DNA of 64,000 nucleotides from assembly GCA_028554755.1 (NCBI GenBank), contig JAPTOF010000017.1, positions 5,208,001 to 5,272,000 of the forward strand, written 5' to 3'. Shown piece after piece: positions 46,160-58,543 of the stretch. The notes beneath the pieces were generated by a model. The model saw nothing but the letters and a program-made list of their open reading frames with translations, ran no database searches and was not told the origin of the DNA. The position numbers and the translations under genes were made by a program. The DNA is from Cordia subcordata (Eukaryota; Streptophyta; Magnoliopsida; Boraginales; Cordiaceae). Positions within the stretch are counted from its first letter, which is position 1; the number at the start of each line of letters is the position of its first letter.

Positions 46160-46395
46160 ATAATCAGTATTATAATAATAATAATAATTATTAGTATTAG
46201 TAGTAGTAGAAATAGTATTATTCTTCTTCTTATTATTAGTAGTGTTATTATTAGTATTATTGTTGTTGTTGTTGTTGTTGTTATTGTTGTTGTTGTTGTT
46301 GTTGTTATTATTATTATTATTATTATCATTGTTATTATTATTGTTATTACTACTGCTACTATTGCTACTACTACTACTACTACTACTACTAATTT
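46160..46395 (+). repeat. Compound trinucleotide repeat (TTA/TAG/TTG/ACT) in the PMD leader intron
   Basis: Runs of ATT, AGT, TTG, TTA and ACT triplets follow one another for about 230 bp. They lie inside the predicted 5' UTR intron of the PMD gene (donor CTT|GTAAGT at 45853, acceptor TTTTAG ending 46436). Long Asn/Ile/Thr-rich frames across it are artefacts. Confidence 0.88.
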
Positions 46396-46444
46396 TACAA
46401 TAACTACTAATCATAATTGAAAGTTTTTTATTTTAGGAGTCAGT

Positions 46445-48319
46445 ATGGATAGTCGACCGAGTCCAGTAGACGCAACATTGTTGTGCCATTACATGGACCA
46501 CCAGGTCTAGTATTTGCAGGATTCACATCACTTGGGTAACATTAGATGTTATAAGTTTGATCGAAATTTGTTTAGAGACCCAAAGCACTTATTGGTACAG
46601 CAGTAGTTGGTGGCAACGGGATTCTCTAGTTGTTATAAATCTTGCTACCATCAACTTAACTGTAGATTGATTACTGCTATAATGAGAGGTGGCGGCTGGA
46701 GACACACACCTTTCATTTGCCCGTAGGGGAGGCCACTATCACCTGTAAGATGTGGCTGTCTATTGGGTTCTTCCAATGACTAGTACACCTTTTCCAGAGC
46801 TTGATACGGTTGTACGCTCGAGGGAAGAGTGGGTTGTTCTGATTCGTAATTATATGGGGATTGATGCGGATGCTGTTGCGAACAACGGTGCGGGCCGTAT
46901 TATCATAGTCGGGAATATAATCAATTTCGTTCAGTTGCGGGAGAGGTTTAATAGCCAAGGTACTCTGGAGAATCACACCCTACAGTAGGCTCAATAGCGG
47001 GCACGCCTGTGGATCTTTCTAATGATAAATTTCCATCTATTTTCCAACTCGAGTAACAATGAGGGCAATTTGGCTTGGTTGCTTCGGTTGCAGAACTTTG
47101 ACCAGATTTGACAGTTCAATTTGGGCACGGCTGTACTAGCATATTTGTACCAACAGTTTGACCGCACCTTCTTCTGTCAATGTAAGGGTGTATACAGAGC
47201 CTGACACTGGTCCAAGTATTGGTTTTCATTATGTATTTATTCTTTAACTTTTCTGAATATTAACTTTATCATAACAAGTCTATATTGCTTGTAGTTTTTG
47301 CAAGGGACAAATTTACAGCTTTTAGGCCTTAGCTCCTATATACCACCCGAGAGCGACTAGAGCGACAGTAGCATGAGCTTGAGCCATTGTCTCAACTCCC
47401 TAGCGTGTCACAAGGTGCTATTTTTTATGTGAAAACAGAGATGACAGATGCATTTGAAAAGTCTAGACAAGTTGAATGTCGGGATATTATTGACCATTTG
47501 CATCTTTTGCAGCTTCATGGTGAGAGTGCACTACGACAAACGTAGCACAAGCACCTCATAGAGTAGAGAGTGGTATAGGAGTTGCTTGATGCACCCCCGA
47601 TACAGCTACTATAGCAACACAGAAAGCAGCGTTCCCAGTAGAGGCATTCACCGCAGTGTAGAGAGCAGCACACTTATCCCAGCAGGTCATCACAGCCATC
47701 TAGCGCCCCTGAGCATCACATGTTGTTAACCCATAATATACCATTGCCACATTGTCGTAAGCACATACAGTCCACGCAGCCTTTATCTCATCGATCCACA
47801 TATCGATTGGACCCCATTGATTATTCTAGCCTGGGGATGGGTCAGAGCAGCAGTGATAGGCACGGTATGCTCTATGGAGCCGGATTCTCCAGACCAGTGA
47901 TTGACAAGCTAGATGATGAGAATGAGGATGATGAGGCGACATAGAGCGAATCATCCGAGGGATCTTCTAGCAGATACATAGGGTCTAGAGACTTTGTGCA
48001 CGAGCAATTGGTTTATCGTGGTGGTGAGGAGCATGACTCTTTGCTACAGTCTCAAGCCCTGGTTGCACATATACAGCGTTTCTTGTGCAGTAGCCTCGAT
48101 ACTTTCAAACACGCTCGTCTAGGAAACGACACACAGCATCTCCTGTTAGACGTTAGTTACTTGACCACACCACCAGGGGACAGGGCCCTCGGCACTACAC
48201 ACTTGGATGATGTATTTATTTTTGTAGCACATTTTTTCATTTATGTTTTTTCATTTATGATTTTCATTTATGTGGTCATTTATGATCCATACACTATGTT
48301 ATTTATGTCTTTTGGTTGA
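46445..48319 (+). pseudogene. Plant mobile domain (PMD) gene of the MULE, broken
   Basis: The ATG at 46445 lies 9 bp after a predicted leader-intron acceptor. The frame opens MDSRPSPVDATLLCHYMDH, as in 'phosphatase 7 long form homolog'/PMD proteins. PMD hallmarks follow across shifting frames: ERWRLETHTFHLPVGEATIT (near 46685), then AVYWVLPMTSTPFPE and EGNLAWLLRLQNFDQI, then LGTAVLAYLYQQFDRTFFC and SYIPPESD (near 47337). The C-terminal part (47720-48319) is acidic, then EQLVYRGGEEHDSLLQSQ. At least six stops and several frameshifts are seen. PMD proteins such as MAIN and MAIL1 are nuclear and support gene and transposon silencing. Transposon-borne PMDs are known, and their role is unclear. 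Confidence 0.8.
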
Positions 48320-49506
48320 AGTGGACATTACAAAATTGATTACATAATAACATTACAACATTACAATAAATAAACAAAACAAGATTACAACTATTACAGA
48401 TCACAACTAGTACACATAAAAACATTCTCAGATTATGCATTTTGATTGCTGGGGCAAGTTGCAGCAATGTGGCCTGGTTTACCATATGCTGTAACACCTT
48501 CGTTGTCCATGGCAATTGGAGTGATCTATCTCGTTTGAGATGCGTCATCTTTCGGCTCATCCTCTTCTCTGGTGAACAAGACGGGGTTCAGATGCAACGT
48601 CCATGTAGGCACTGGAGGCCAATAAATTAGTGTCCAAAGGGCTCGAATGTCCTCCAATAGGTATCTTTGTACGCTTTCACTGTCAGCTCTTGAGATATCA
48701 TGTTCTCCACATTAAACTCTCTAAATAGAGCAATAGTTTGTGCATGTAAGCATGGCAAGTGATATGTAACCCACTTACCACAAGTACATGTACTTTCTTC
48801 CCAATTGACTACTTGGTACGGTGGATTCTCGTTTCATCATACTGGCAACTAACTGACCTAGTATCTTCCATCATCTCTGAAACTAAGTACATGAAGGTGA
48901 TGTGATGAGGTCTCCCACTTCTCAAACAGTTTCCTCACATTAGGAGGGAGACGACGGCCCTCACTTTCTAAGTGCATGGCATGGACTAACCGATCATGAA
49001 AGTAACATTTTATCTTCATAAAAGTGTCCGTTACAAGGGCCATGAAAGGTAACCCCTTCGCATCGACAAGGACACTGTTGAAGCATTCGACATTATTTGT
49101 GGTCATCAACCCCATCTGTCACCCTTATTAGTGCTTATGGACCATGTATCGGCAGGGATATTGGAGAAGAACTTGTGTACTCGTTTACCAACTCCATTTT
49201 GAGTAGGGTCGGTAACAAGGATTATGTTAGTCGCAACTCTATGTTTGCGTGCTTAACATTCTCAGCCAACTATCCTACACATGTCTTTGATGAATTGATT
49301 TTTCAATCTTTTCATCACATTGCTTTTGAGATGTCTCAAGCAAATGCGATGTTCTATTTCAAGTTAATCGTCATGTGTAACCCATTCGATTGCAGAGGCG
49401 ATGCCTGCATGCCTATTAGATATGATGTGATGAGTTGTGTTTTGGTGTGTGTTTGCATCGCCATTTACTTATATTTTAGAGGTGTTGAATGCTAATAATG
49501 ATGCAT

Positions 49507-50237
49507 TAGTGTAGTACTTTTGATAGGAATAGGCTTAAGTGTGAATAAATGTGCATATTGAGTTTAAGAGATAAAATGCTACACTAATAGCTTATTTTCA
49601 ATGATTCAGGTGACTTTGGGTTAAGATAAAGATTGAACAATGAAAGGTGATGAAGATGGAACATGCACGGAGTCGAGAGAGGAAACAAAAGGGCAAAGCG
49701 ATCAAAACTTGATGAAGGAAGTCAGCCGGACGACCCTGAAAGAAGAGCCGGTCGACTGGCCACTCCAGAGAAGAACCAGAAATAGCCGGGCGACCCCCTT
49801 CAAGAGCCGGTCGACCGGTCAATCCAGAGAGCAACATTAAATAGCCGGTCGACCACTCCAAAAGCCGGTCGACCCAGTCGGTCGACCGACTAATCGCTGC
49901 GAACCTATAAATAGAGCTCGATTCTGCAGAATTGAAGAGAGGAGAGTTTTTACACACACTTCACACCTATTCTCACACACACTTAACCTTATTCCCTAGC
50001 CGCCTCACACACCCTTTTCACATACTTTTCACTAAGAACCAAGCTTCGTTGGAGGATTCAAACGCTTTGGAATCGAGATTGTTTACAAGCTGTGTTCTAA
50101 AATCGCTAGGATGAAAGGGGAGTTTCGTTATATCTCTTTCATTCTATTTTCTATTATGTCTGAGTAGGCTTGTATAGGGTGATTAAACTTATGTAATGGG
50201 TTAATTTTATACTCTTATGATATGGGATATGTTGGCC

Positions 50238-50278
<41 letters not shown>

Positions 50279-51220
50279 TTGATTTGTTTTGTTTAATTGG
50301 GTGTTCTTTCATTCATGTCTATGTGTTTGATAAAATACCTAGATGAGTACATATATATTAATTGAAGTTTGTTTGTTACTAAACACATCTAATCCATGTT
50401 GTACTCATGTCTATGTGTTTATACATGGATGTTATGAAGTGGGTAGTGCTTTTATTCATGTCTATATGCGTATTTGCATGCCTAGTAACAAGCATAATTC
50501 CAATATCACATGTGTATGAATGTTAGTCAAATCCTGTTGTAGTGATCTTAGAATGACGGAGTATAATTTAGGGCTAATCTAGGTCGAGTTTCCTTTGGCT
50601 TTAAATCCAGCCAATAGGTTTCAGGATATATTTAGTCGACCTTAGCAATACTAGGCCTTGGCTTTAAACCCAGCCAACGGTTTAGGTACTAGGGTAGGTT
50701 CATTCTAAGCCACCTAGGAAGTTAGTCAGTCCCTCTTGAGGCCCTAGGTCATAAGGACCACGCCGTAGCTCTAGGAGACGTCGCCTAGAGACGGACCCGT
50801 ACCGAGTCCTAGGGGGAAATTAGGACACTAACTAACAACCTAGTTAAGAGCACTTTTGATAGTTAGCCATCATCCCTTAATCCCATAGTATTTGAGTATG
50901 GAGTTACCCATTCATAAGTCCAAGTCACCCTAATCCCTTTCCAATTGTTAGTTTCTTCTTAATCAACCTGCGTCCCTTTTTGTTTTTATTCATAGTTTAG
51001 TTTTCTTTCATTCACTTAGAGCTCCCGACAATCCAAACCTTCACAAAAAAAAGTACACTTAGTTTAGATCTTTCTTTTTAGCTCTTTTAGGACACCAAGC
51101 ATAGGATACATTCACGATATTCATGCCTCCCTGTGGTTCGACACCCGCACTCGTAAACACTGTATTGCACGATCCGTACGCTTGCGGGTCTTTTAAAACT
51201 TGCACTCGTAAGAAGACACC
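49507..51220. mobile_element. 1.7-kb LTR-like insertion in the MULE transposase
   Basis: The host frame runs MPQVCII…ISIQH when this segment is removed. The direct repeat ATGATGCAT occurs at 49498-49506 and 51221-51229, so the duplicated target is up to 9 bp long. Inside lie five GGTCGACC-type motifs (49720-49890), a TATA box (CCTATAAATAG near 49905), a CA-rich leader, a (TA)n tract (50240-50275), and a 3' part (51115-51190) with CCCTGTGGTTCGACACCCG and GCACGATCCGTACGC. The last two resemble the 3' ends of some plant Ty3/Gypsy LTRs. No gag or pol is present, so it is probably a solo LTR, although its exact ends do not read TG...CA. Confidence 0.65.
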
Positions 51221-51798
51221 ATGATGCATACTTGGGGCATCTCACTAGAAAAGTTCTCACATAATTGCTGTAAGAACCATGACCAAGTGCGTGCCGTCTT
51301 TGCATCCACAACTGCAAATGTCAACAGCAATACTTGGTAGTTGGCATCAGTGGTTAATGCAACTAGGAGATGACCCTTGTACATTCCCCACAAATATGTA
51401 CCGTCAAGTGAAACCACGGGTTTACAATACCTCCACGCCGTGATGCAAGGACTGAATGCCCAATAAACCATGTCGAAAATTCTTTCAGTTTGCGTTGAAC
51501 CTTCGTCAAACCTGTATCTCACAACACTACCTGGATTCTTGGCTATCACAACACCAAGAAACTGTGGAAGCATTTGGTATGACATGTTCCAATTGCCATA
51601 AACTAATTCAATTGCTTTATTCCGGCCGTTCCAAGCTTTCTTGTAACTGATATCTGTGTTAAGCTTCTCCTTCATGTGAGCTTGGACAAGCCCAACCTTG
51701 GAATCAGCCTTCTTAGCTACAAAATGCCTTACCAAATATCAAACCAAATCAAAGTCAAATTTCTGTGCCCGGACATAGATATTTGTGCCATACAAATA

Positions 51799-53095
51799 TG
51801 TGGGTACAAATATCTTAAGAGGGAGGGGTGAATTAAGATATTAATACTAATTTTTATTTTTTAAAATTTACAGAAAATTTACAACTTCTAACAATCAATA
51901 TATCAAACACAAGATAAGTAAGGTAAGTAAGAATAAAAATAGAAGTGTAAGGAGAAGAGAAACAAACGATTTTAAGGTGGTTCGGCCAAACCTACGTCCA
52001 CCGCCCAAGGAAGCTCCCCTTAAGACTTCAAAGATCTTCACTAAGATGCTTCTTCAAAACTTGGTGAAGCACAAACCAAGTTCTTACAACCTCTTTGAAG
52101 CCTAACTTCAAAGAACCCAAGAGATTTACTCTAGAGGATTTCCCCACACTTTACAAGTTTTAATGAATAAATCTTACAAAGATTGTAGCTCTCAAAGTGT
52201 GTAAAAACTCAAAAATAAGAAAAGATTGAATTTGAGATTTTCTTCAAGAAGAAGATGAATAAGCTCTTGAAAGCTCAAATATATTACAAGAATGGCTCAA
52301 AGATGGATTGCACTTCAATTTTCTTTTTTTGGAATGTGTATTGAATGAGTATTTAAAGAGATTTGGGGGTTAGGGATTTGGTAGGTAAAGAAAATTTGGG
52401 ATTTTCGGCCAGAACAGTAATAAACGGCTTGTGCATTTATTACAACTCCCGTTTAGTCGGTCGACCGGCTGGGTCGTCTGGCTATCCCTTTTTCTTCTCT
52501 GACTAGGCCGGACGCCTTAGCCAGTCGACCAGCTAGGGGGTCCAGCCTTTCCTTCAACTTTTTGTTTTGGCCGGGCGACCCTCCCAGGTCAACCGGTCGA
52601 CCGCCTGAGGGGTCCGGCCACTCCAGAATGTGAAGTAAAGCCAGAGTTTTGCATAAAAACATTTTAAGTACATTTTCACAACTCCAAATCATTTTGAATA
52701 AATTTGTAAACACATGTTGTGAATTGAAACACCCCAAAAGCTCATTTTATCTCTATGTGTGCATTCAAGTACATTTTTGCATATGTTATATCAAATGTAC
52801 AAGACTTGAAAATTTTTCTATGAATAAGAAAAAGAAGGTTTGAGCCAAGTTCACACAATATATAGGCATTTCACAAAAAGAGCAAGAAGAAAAACAAATT
52901 CGGTACCCCTTATGGCTTCTCTTCTCCTCCTTATGCCTTCTCATCTTTTTTTCCTTCAAATAAGGCTTTTTGCACATCTTCATATCTTTCAAAGCTTTAT
53001 ATTGATATCATCTCATTTTCACAAGAAGCTATTTAATCAAATAATGCATATATATATTTTCATCATCAAAATCAATAATGAATATTTAGCTAACA
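51799..53095 (-). repeat. 3' LTR of the Sirevirus-like Copia
   Basis: This 1,297-bp copy lacks a 28-bp segment near 60030-60058 and one GGTC-repeat unit that are present in the 5' LTR. On the minus strand it starts TGTTAGCTAAATATT and ends TTTGTACCCACA. It contains the GGTCGACC cluster at 52455-52615. Confidence 0.93.
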
Positions 53096-53109
53096 ATCTC
53101 CCCCTTTTT
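53096..53109 (-). other. Polypurine tract
   Basis: AAAAAGGGGGAGAT lies directly upstream of the 3' LTR on the minus strand, where plus-strand DNA synthesis is primed. Confidence 0.85.
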
Positions 53110-53517
53110 GATGATGATAAAATTTTTGAGATATGAGACAAAAGTACTCCCCCTTAATATATGCATTTCTTTAAAAAATGAATTTTTGGGAAAATGCTTT
53201 GACTATTAACAAGGCATGTCATTCACCATTTACACTTACCAAATAGACAAGTAAACATATCAACAGCCAACAAGGCATAAGTATACCATTCACCAAAGCA
53301 TATCACCAAAACATAAATACCACACATATATCACCAAAGCATAAATACCACACCAAACTTTTCTCCCCCTTTGGCATCATCAAAATCAATATAAAGGCAG
53401 GAAAAGAAATGTAAAAAAAAAAAAAAATTGTTAATCAAAGTCAAAAATGTAAAAGTCAACTAAAGGTAAAAATTATTTGCAAGTGGAATGAAAAAATGGT
53501 TTTCTAAACGAAGAAAA

Positions 53518-54936
53518 TTAGGGTGCGTGATCATGGTGATCCTTGAAGTATTCTCTCATGTCTGATTTCATAGCAGCCACTTCTGAATCAATATGTTGCC
53601 TCCAAACAGTGAGCTCGTCCCATTGGCTTGTCATAGTAGCCCGCATTTCGCCCATACCAGTGTTCAACGCTTGCAACTGAGACAAAATCTGAGCCATCAA
53701 AGAAGGGTCTTCCTGTTGACCCATCGATCTAAAAGCAGCACCACCCATTGAGTTGGAACCTACATCGCGACGAACCTCTCGTAAACGTTGCTCATCAATA
53801 TGTGCTTGCTCTCTGGACTCTCTCATTACTTGCCTAAGAGTAATCTCTTCAAGATCAGCCTCTTCTTCCTCAGAGGTACTTACAACCATGGGTGTAGTTC
53901 CTAGTATGCCTATATCGGGTTCTCCCTCAATTTCTGGCCCAACATCTTCTTCCAATATGATATCTATCCCACCAAGCGTGTCATCAAGCTTTTGTGCTTC
54001 AGGACCAAAAATCGGGTTGGTGAAAGTAGTGCCCTTCTTAGTTCTTTCCTTAATAGCAACTTGAGTGGTTTAGGGCAAGCTTTTGAATGTCTCTCTATTT
54101 ATAGGCTCCCTGTTATACCAGTAAATCCCCATAAAATTCATATATAACATGTCAAAGTTTCAAGCAAATTCTCTGTATGGGGAATTTGAAGTTATTTTGA
54201 AGTGGGAGAAGATATACATTAACGTCATACCATACCCAGGAGTGGTCAATTTTCCTCCACCCTTTCCACTAATATGCAACATATGATGAAGAATAAGGAA
54301 AGGTAAGGCTATCTTTTTATTCTCCCTAAGGCTATAATATATGTAGGCATCCATAGCTGGAATCTTTCCATCATTGATATTTCTAGGAAGAATTACTTCA
54401 CTAATGACCTTGAGAGCAATTCTTGTATTAACATCAACATCTCTCAAAAATGGAAGAATCAAATCTGGATTCCTAGGCCCTACTTTCTTCCACATATATT
54501 TTATAACTCGACCCGGGATACCAGCTTCCTTAATTCCTTCTGGCCACCCTTGACTATTGTAATGTCCCTCACCATCTACAGATATTTTGAAAATTTCTCC
54601 CAAAACTTTTTCGTTAAGAACAAAGTTTTCTCCACATACAGTCGAACTTAACATCAAATTTGGGCTCAAACTTTGTACCTCAAGTTTTTCATAAAATTCT
54701 ATAATCAAGTTGTCTTGGACATCACAATATAGATGCATAAAATAATCCCAATCTTTAAACAATGATAAAACATCTGTACCCGCAAAATCTATATCAACAA
54801 GATATTTACCGTACAAAATGGATTGCTTTCCTTGGATTTTTGACACGGGACGCGGTGGCGGTGGTGGTGGAGATTGTGTTCTTGGTCTCTTTCCTTTTCT
54901 CCCACGTGATTGACCTCTTCCCCTTGGATTCACCAT
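53518..54936 (-). pseudogene. Extra ORF of the Sirevirus-like element (PF20167-like putative plant transposon protein)
   Basis: The ATG is at 54936 and the stop at 53518, giving 472 codons in one frame interrupted by only two stops (near 54160 and 54072). The N-terminus is basic and proline-rich (MVNPRGRGQSRGRKGKRPR, then PPPPPPRP). The middle matches the 'putative plant transposon protein' domain: SSTVCGENFVLNEKVLGEIF, AGIPGRVIKYMWKKVGPRNP, TRIALKVISEVILPRN and LPFLILHHMLHIS. The C-terminus is Glu-rich and predicted coiled (EEEEADLEEITLRQVMRES; QILSQLQALNTGMGEMRATM). This domain is often found in plant transposons and has no known biochemical role. No signal peptide or membrane segment is evident. 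Confidence 0.75.
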
Positions 54937-54957
54937 GATTTCGCGTTGTTTTTGCAA

Positions 54958-55333
54958 GAATAATCGGTGAAAGCTTTGTTTTTGAAGTGGGCAAGCAAAT
55001 TTTAGGAAGAAATTTGGAAGAAAACAGTTGAAAATTTAAGATTTTGAGATGGGTTTTGGAGAGTTTTGGCTAGGGTTTTTTTAAAAATTTTGATAGAATG
55101 TAGTGAATTTGGGGTGAAAACCCCCAATTTTTAACCTTGTTCGCGTTCATCCGGTTGACCGGCCGGTCGCGGGGGGTCGACCGGCTAGGTCGACCGGCCG
55201 GATTAGAGAGCTCATTAAAAATTTCCTTTTAGTTGGGACGCTTAAGGCATCAGTCGGTCGACCGGCTTGGTCAAAAAGTACATAAATTGCTTATTTTCCA
55301 TACCCAAGTCACATAAACACATATATATGCAAT
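54958..55333 (-). other. Spacer between pol and extra ORF, with GGTCGACC palindromes
   Basis: Positions 55145-55265 contain CCGGTTGACCGGCCGG, GGGTCGACCGGCTAGGTC and AGTCGGTCGACCGGCT, on a background of AT-rich leader sequence. No coding content was recognised. Confidence 0.7.
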
Positions 55334-58300
55334 TTAACCATATTTTATCATTCCAATCTCTCTCCTAATCTTGCAAAATTGATCTTCATTCAAAGGTTTA
55401 GTAAAAATATCAGCAACTTGATATAAAGTATCAACAAATTCAAGAATTATATGACCTTTTTGTACATGATCTTTAATGAAATGGTGCCTAATCTCAATAT
55501 GCTTAGTTCTTGAGTGTTGAATTGGATTTTTAGTAAGATTAATTGCACTAGTATTATCACAATATATAGAAATATGATCATACTTCAATCCATAATCAAG
55601 TAAATTTTGTTTCATCCACAAAATTTGAGCCACACAACTACCAGCTATAATATATTCAGCTTCGGTGGTAGAAATAGCCACGCTATTTTGTTTCCTACAA
55701 GACCAAGATACTAAGGAATGTCCTAGGAATTGGCATGTTCCACTAGTGCTCTTACGATCTACTTTGCAACTAGCATAGTCAGCATCAGAAAAATCACATA
55801 GATCAAATGACGTTCCTTTAGCATACCAAAGCCCTAAATTAATTGTTCCCTTAAGATATCTAATTATTCTTTTTACAACTGTTAAGTGAATTTCCTTAGG
55901 ATTGGATTGAAATATAGCACATAAGCATACTGAGAACATGATATCAGGTCTAGAGGCAGTTAAATATAATAGGCTACCGATCATACCTATATATTTCTTC
56001 TCGTCTACTGATTTATCTTTCTCATCTTTATCTAGCTTTGTTGAGGGGCTCATGGGGGTACCAATCTCCTTTGCATCTTCAAGTCCAAATTTCTTGATGA
56101 TTTCCTTGGTGTATTTGGCTTGATTTATGAAGATCCCCTCTTTTGCTTGTTTGATTTGGAGTCCGAGAAAGAAAGTTAATTCTCCCATCATGCTCATCTC
56201 GAACTCCTTGTGCATGCACTTTGAAAAATTCTCACACAAGGAAACATTAGTAGCACCAAAAATTATATCATCTACATAGATTTGGACAAGTAGAATGTCA
56301 TTGTCTTTTCTTTTGATAAATAGGGTTGAATCAAGTTTTCCTCTTTCAAAATTGTTTTATACTAAAAATCCACTAAGTCTTTCATACCAAGCTCTAGGAG
56401 CTTGCTTTAAGCCATATAAAGCCTTTTCTAGTTTAAAAACATGATTGGGAAAGCATGAATCTTCAAAACCGGGGGGTTGTTCAACATAAACCTCTTCTTC
56501 AATGAATCCATTTAAAAATGTACTTTTCACATCCATTTGATAAAGCTTAAAGTCCATGTGACATGCAAATGCAAGTAACATACGAATGGATTCAAGTCTA
56601 GCTGCAGGAGCATAAGTTTCATCATAATCAATTCCTTCTTCTTGATTGTATCCTTGTGCAACTAGTCTAGCCTTATTCCTAGTCACTATTCCGGCTTCAT
56701 CTAGTTTGTTTTTGAATACCCATTTGGTTCCTATTACCGGTCTATCTTTAGGTCTTTCAAGTAGCTTCCAAACTTTGTTTCTCTCAAATTGATTGAGTTC
56801 TTCTTGCATGGCCATTATCCAATTTTCATCTAGTAGAGCTTCTTTACATTTTTGGGTTCAATATCAGAAATAAATGCATGATGCTCACAAAAAGTACTAA
56901 TATTACGCCTAGTTCTTACACCTTCATTTGGATCACCGAGAATCAGATCTTGAGGATGGTTTCTCACAAACTTCCAACTCTTTAGTAGATCTTCATGAGC
57001 TTCTTTTGGTTCATCATCTTTGTTTGAGCAATGTTTGATTTTCTCATTTGCTTGAGACCTCCTATCTTGAAGTTCTTCTTCTTGCTTCGTTGGTTTTTTT
57101 TTTGTCTTTTGGAGTTGGATCTTCAAGCGTTGTCTTTTCCAAAAGATAACTTACATCATCAATTTCCTTTCTCGGCTCAAATGGATTAGTCTCATCAAAT
57201 GTAACATATATTGACTCTTCCACAACAAGAGTTCTTTTATTATATACCCTATATGCTTTGCTCTTTGTGGAATAACCTAAGAATATTCCTTCATCAGATT
57301 TAGCATCAAATTTTCTTAAGTGGTCTATAGTATTTAGGATAAAGCATTTACAACCAAATACCTTGAAATTTGATATTTTAGGTGTTTTGCCATGCCATAG
57401 TTCATATGAAGTTTTGTTTAAGATAGGCCTAATCAATACTCTATTTTGCACATAACATGCAGTATTTATGGCTTTACTCTAAAAATATGTTGGCAAGTTG
57501 TGTTCTTTTAACATAGTTCTTGCCATTTCTTGTAACGTATGATTCTTCCTCTCTATTACCACATTTTGTTGAGGAGTGCGAGGGGCAGAAAAGTTATGCT
57601 CAATGCCATGTTCATCACAGAAATTCATGAAAGGAGTATTCACATATTCAGTGTCATTATCACTACGGATGCAAGTTATAAAATAGCCTTTCTCATTTTG
57701 TACTTTTCTACACAATCTTGCAAATTCATTGAAGACATCATTTTTATGTGCAAGAAACATGACCCATGTAAATCTAGTGTAATCATCAACTATAACGAAT
57801 GTATACCTAGATCCTCCTAAGCTTGCCACATCAATAGGTCCAAACAAATCTATATGTAGTAGCTGTAATGCCCTATTTGTTGAAACTTTATTTAGGAGTT
57901 TGAAGGATGTCTTATGTTGTTTTCCTAATTGGCAAGCATCACAAATTTTATCTTTTTCAAATTTTAGCTTTGGTAGATCTCTAACTAGATCATGCTTTGA
58001 TAAATCATTCAATAAGCTCATGCTAGCATGTCTTAATCTTCTATGCCATAACCAAGCATTATCATGCACAACGGATAAACATTTAACATGTTGACATATA
58101 AGTTGATCAATTTCAACAGTGTAAACATTTTCATTTCTTTGAGCTACAAATAACACATTATCATTTCCACATTCATACACAAGGCATTTAGAAGATTGAA
58201 AAACAACTTTATGACCTTTGTCACATAATTGGCTAATGCTAAGTAGATTAAATTTTAGACCCTTTACTAGTAGAACATTGTGTATAGCAAGAGAGTTTTT

Positions 58301-58440
58301 GTTACCAATGCTTACTTTTCCAATAATTTTTCCTTTGCCATTGTCCCTAAAGGTAACATCTCCTCCTTTGTCCTTTTTAATTTGTAGAAGAGCGAAGAGT
58401 TCCCCGTCATATGCTTGGAACATCCACTATCCAAGATCCA
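55334..58440 (-). pseudogene. Sirevirus-like pol (protease, integrase, RT, RNase H), broken
   Basis: On the minus strand, from about 58440: protease KWILDSGCSKHMTG, then an A-run frameshift. GAG-pre-integrase: WLWHRRLRHASMSLL, CDACQLGKQ. Integrase: LLHIDLFGPID, RSDNDTEYVN, VIERKNHT (DDE present). A stop replaces a Trp codon near 57478. C-terminal integrase: CKCFILNT, DEGIFLGYS. RT: GTKWVFKNKLDE, YQMDVKSTFLNG, EQPPGFED, LYGLKQAPRAWYE. After a frameshift near 56357, IYVDDIIFGATN lies at about 56270. RNase H: FSDADYASCKVDRKSTSG, STTEAEYIIA, YCDNTSAI, ending VADIFTKPLNEDQF. Long pieces remain open (58423-57479, 56815-56357 and 56239-55334), so decay is moderate. Confidence 0.9.
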
Positions 58441-58543
58441 TTTTATTTTGCTTGAATTTCTTTTATTGCATACCTACACACATGAAATTCAAATGCACTT
58501 CTTTATTTTGGGGTCCCTAACACCTTGGGTCCTTGGCATTAGT

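Noticed and set aside
46127..46414. Open frame encoding a long Asn/Ser-rich protein
   Set aside because: It is a translation of the compound triplet repeat inside a predicted intron.
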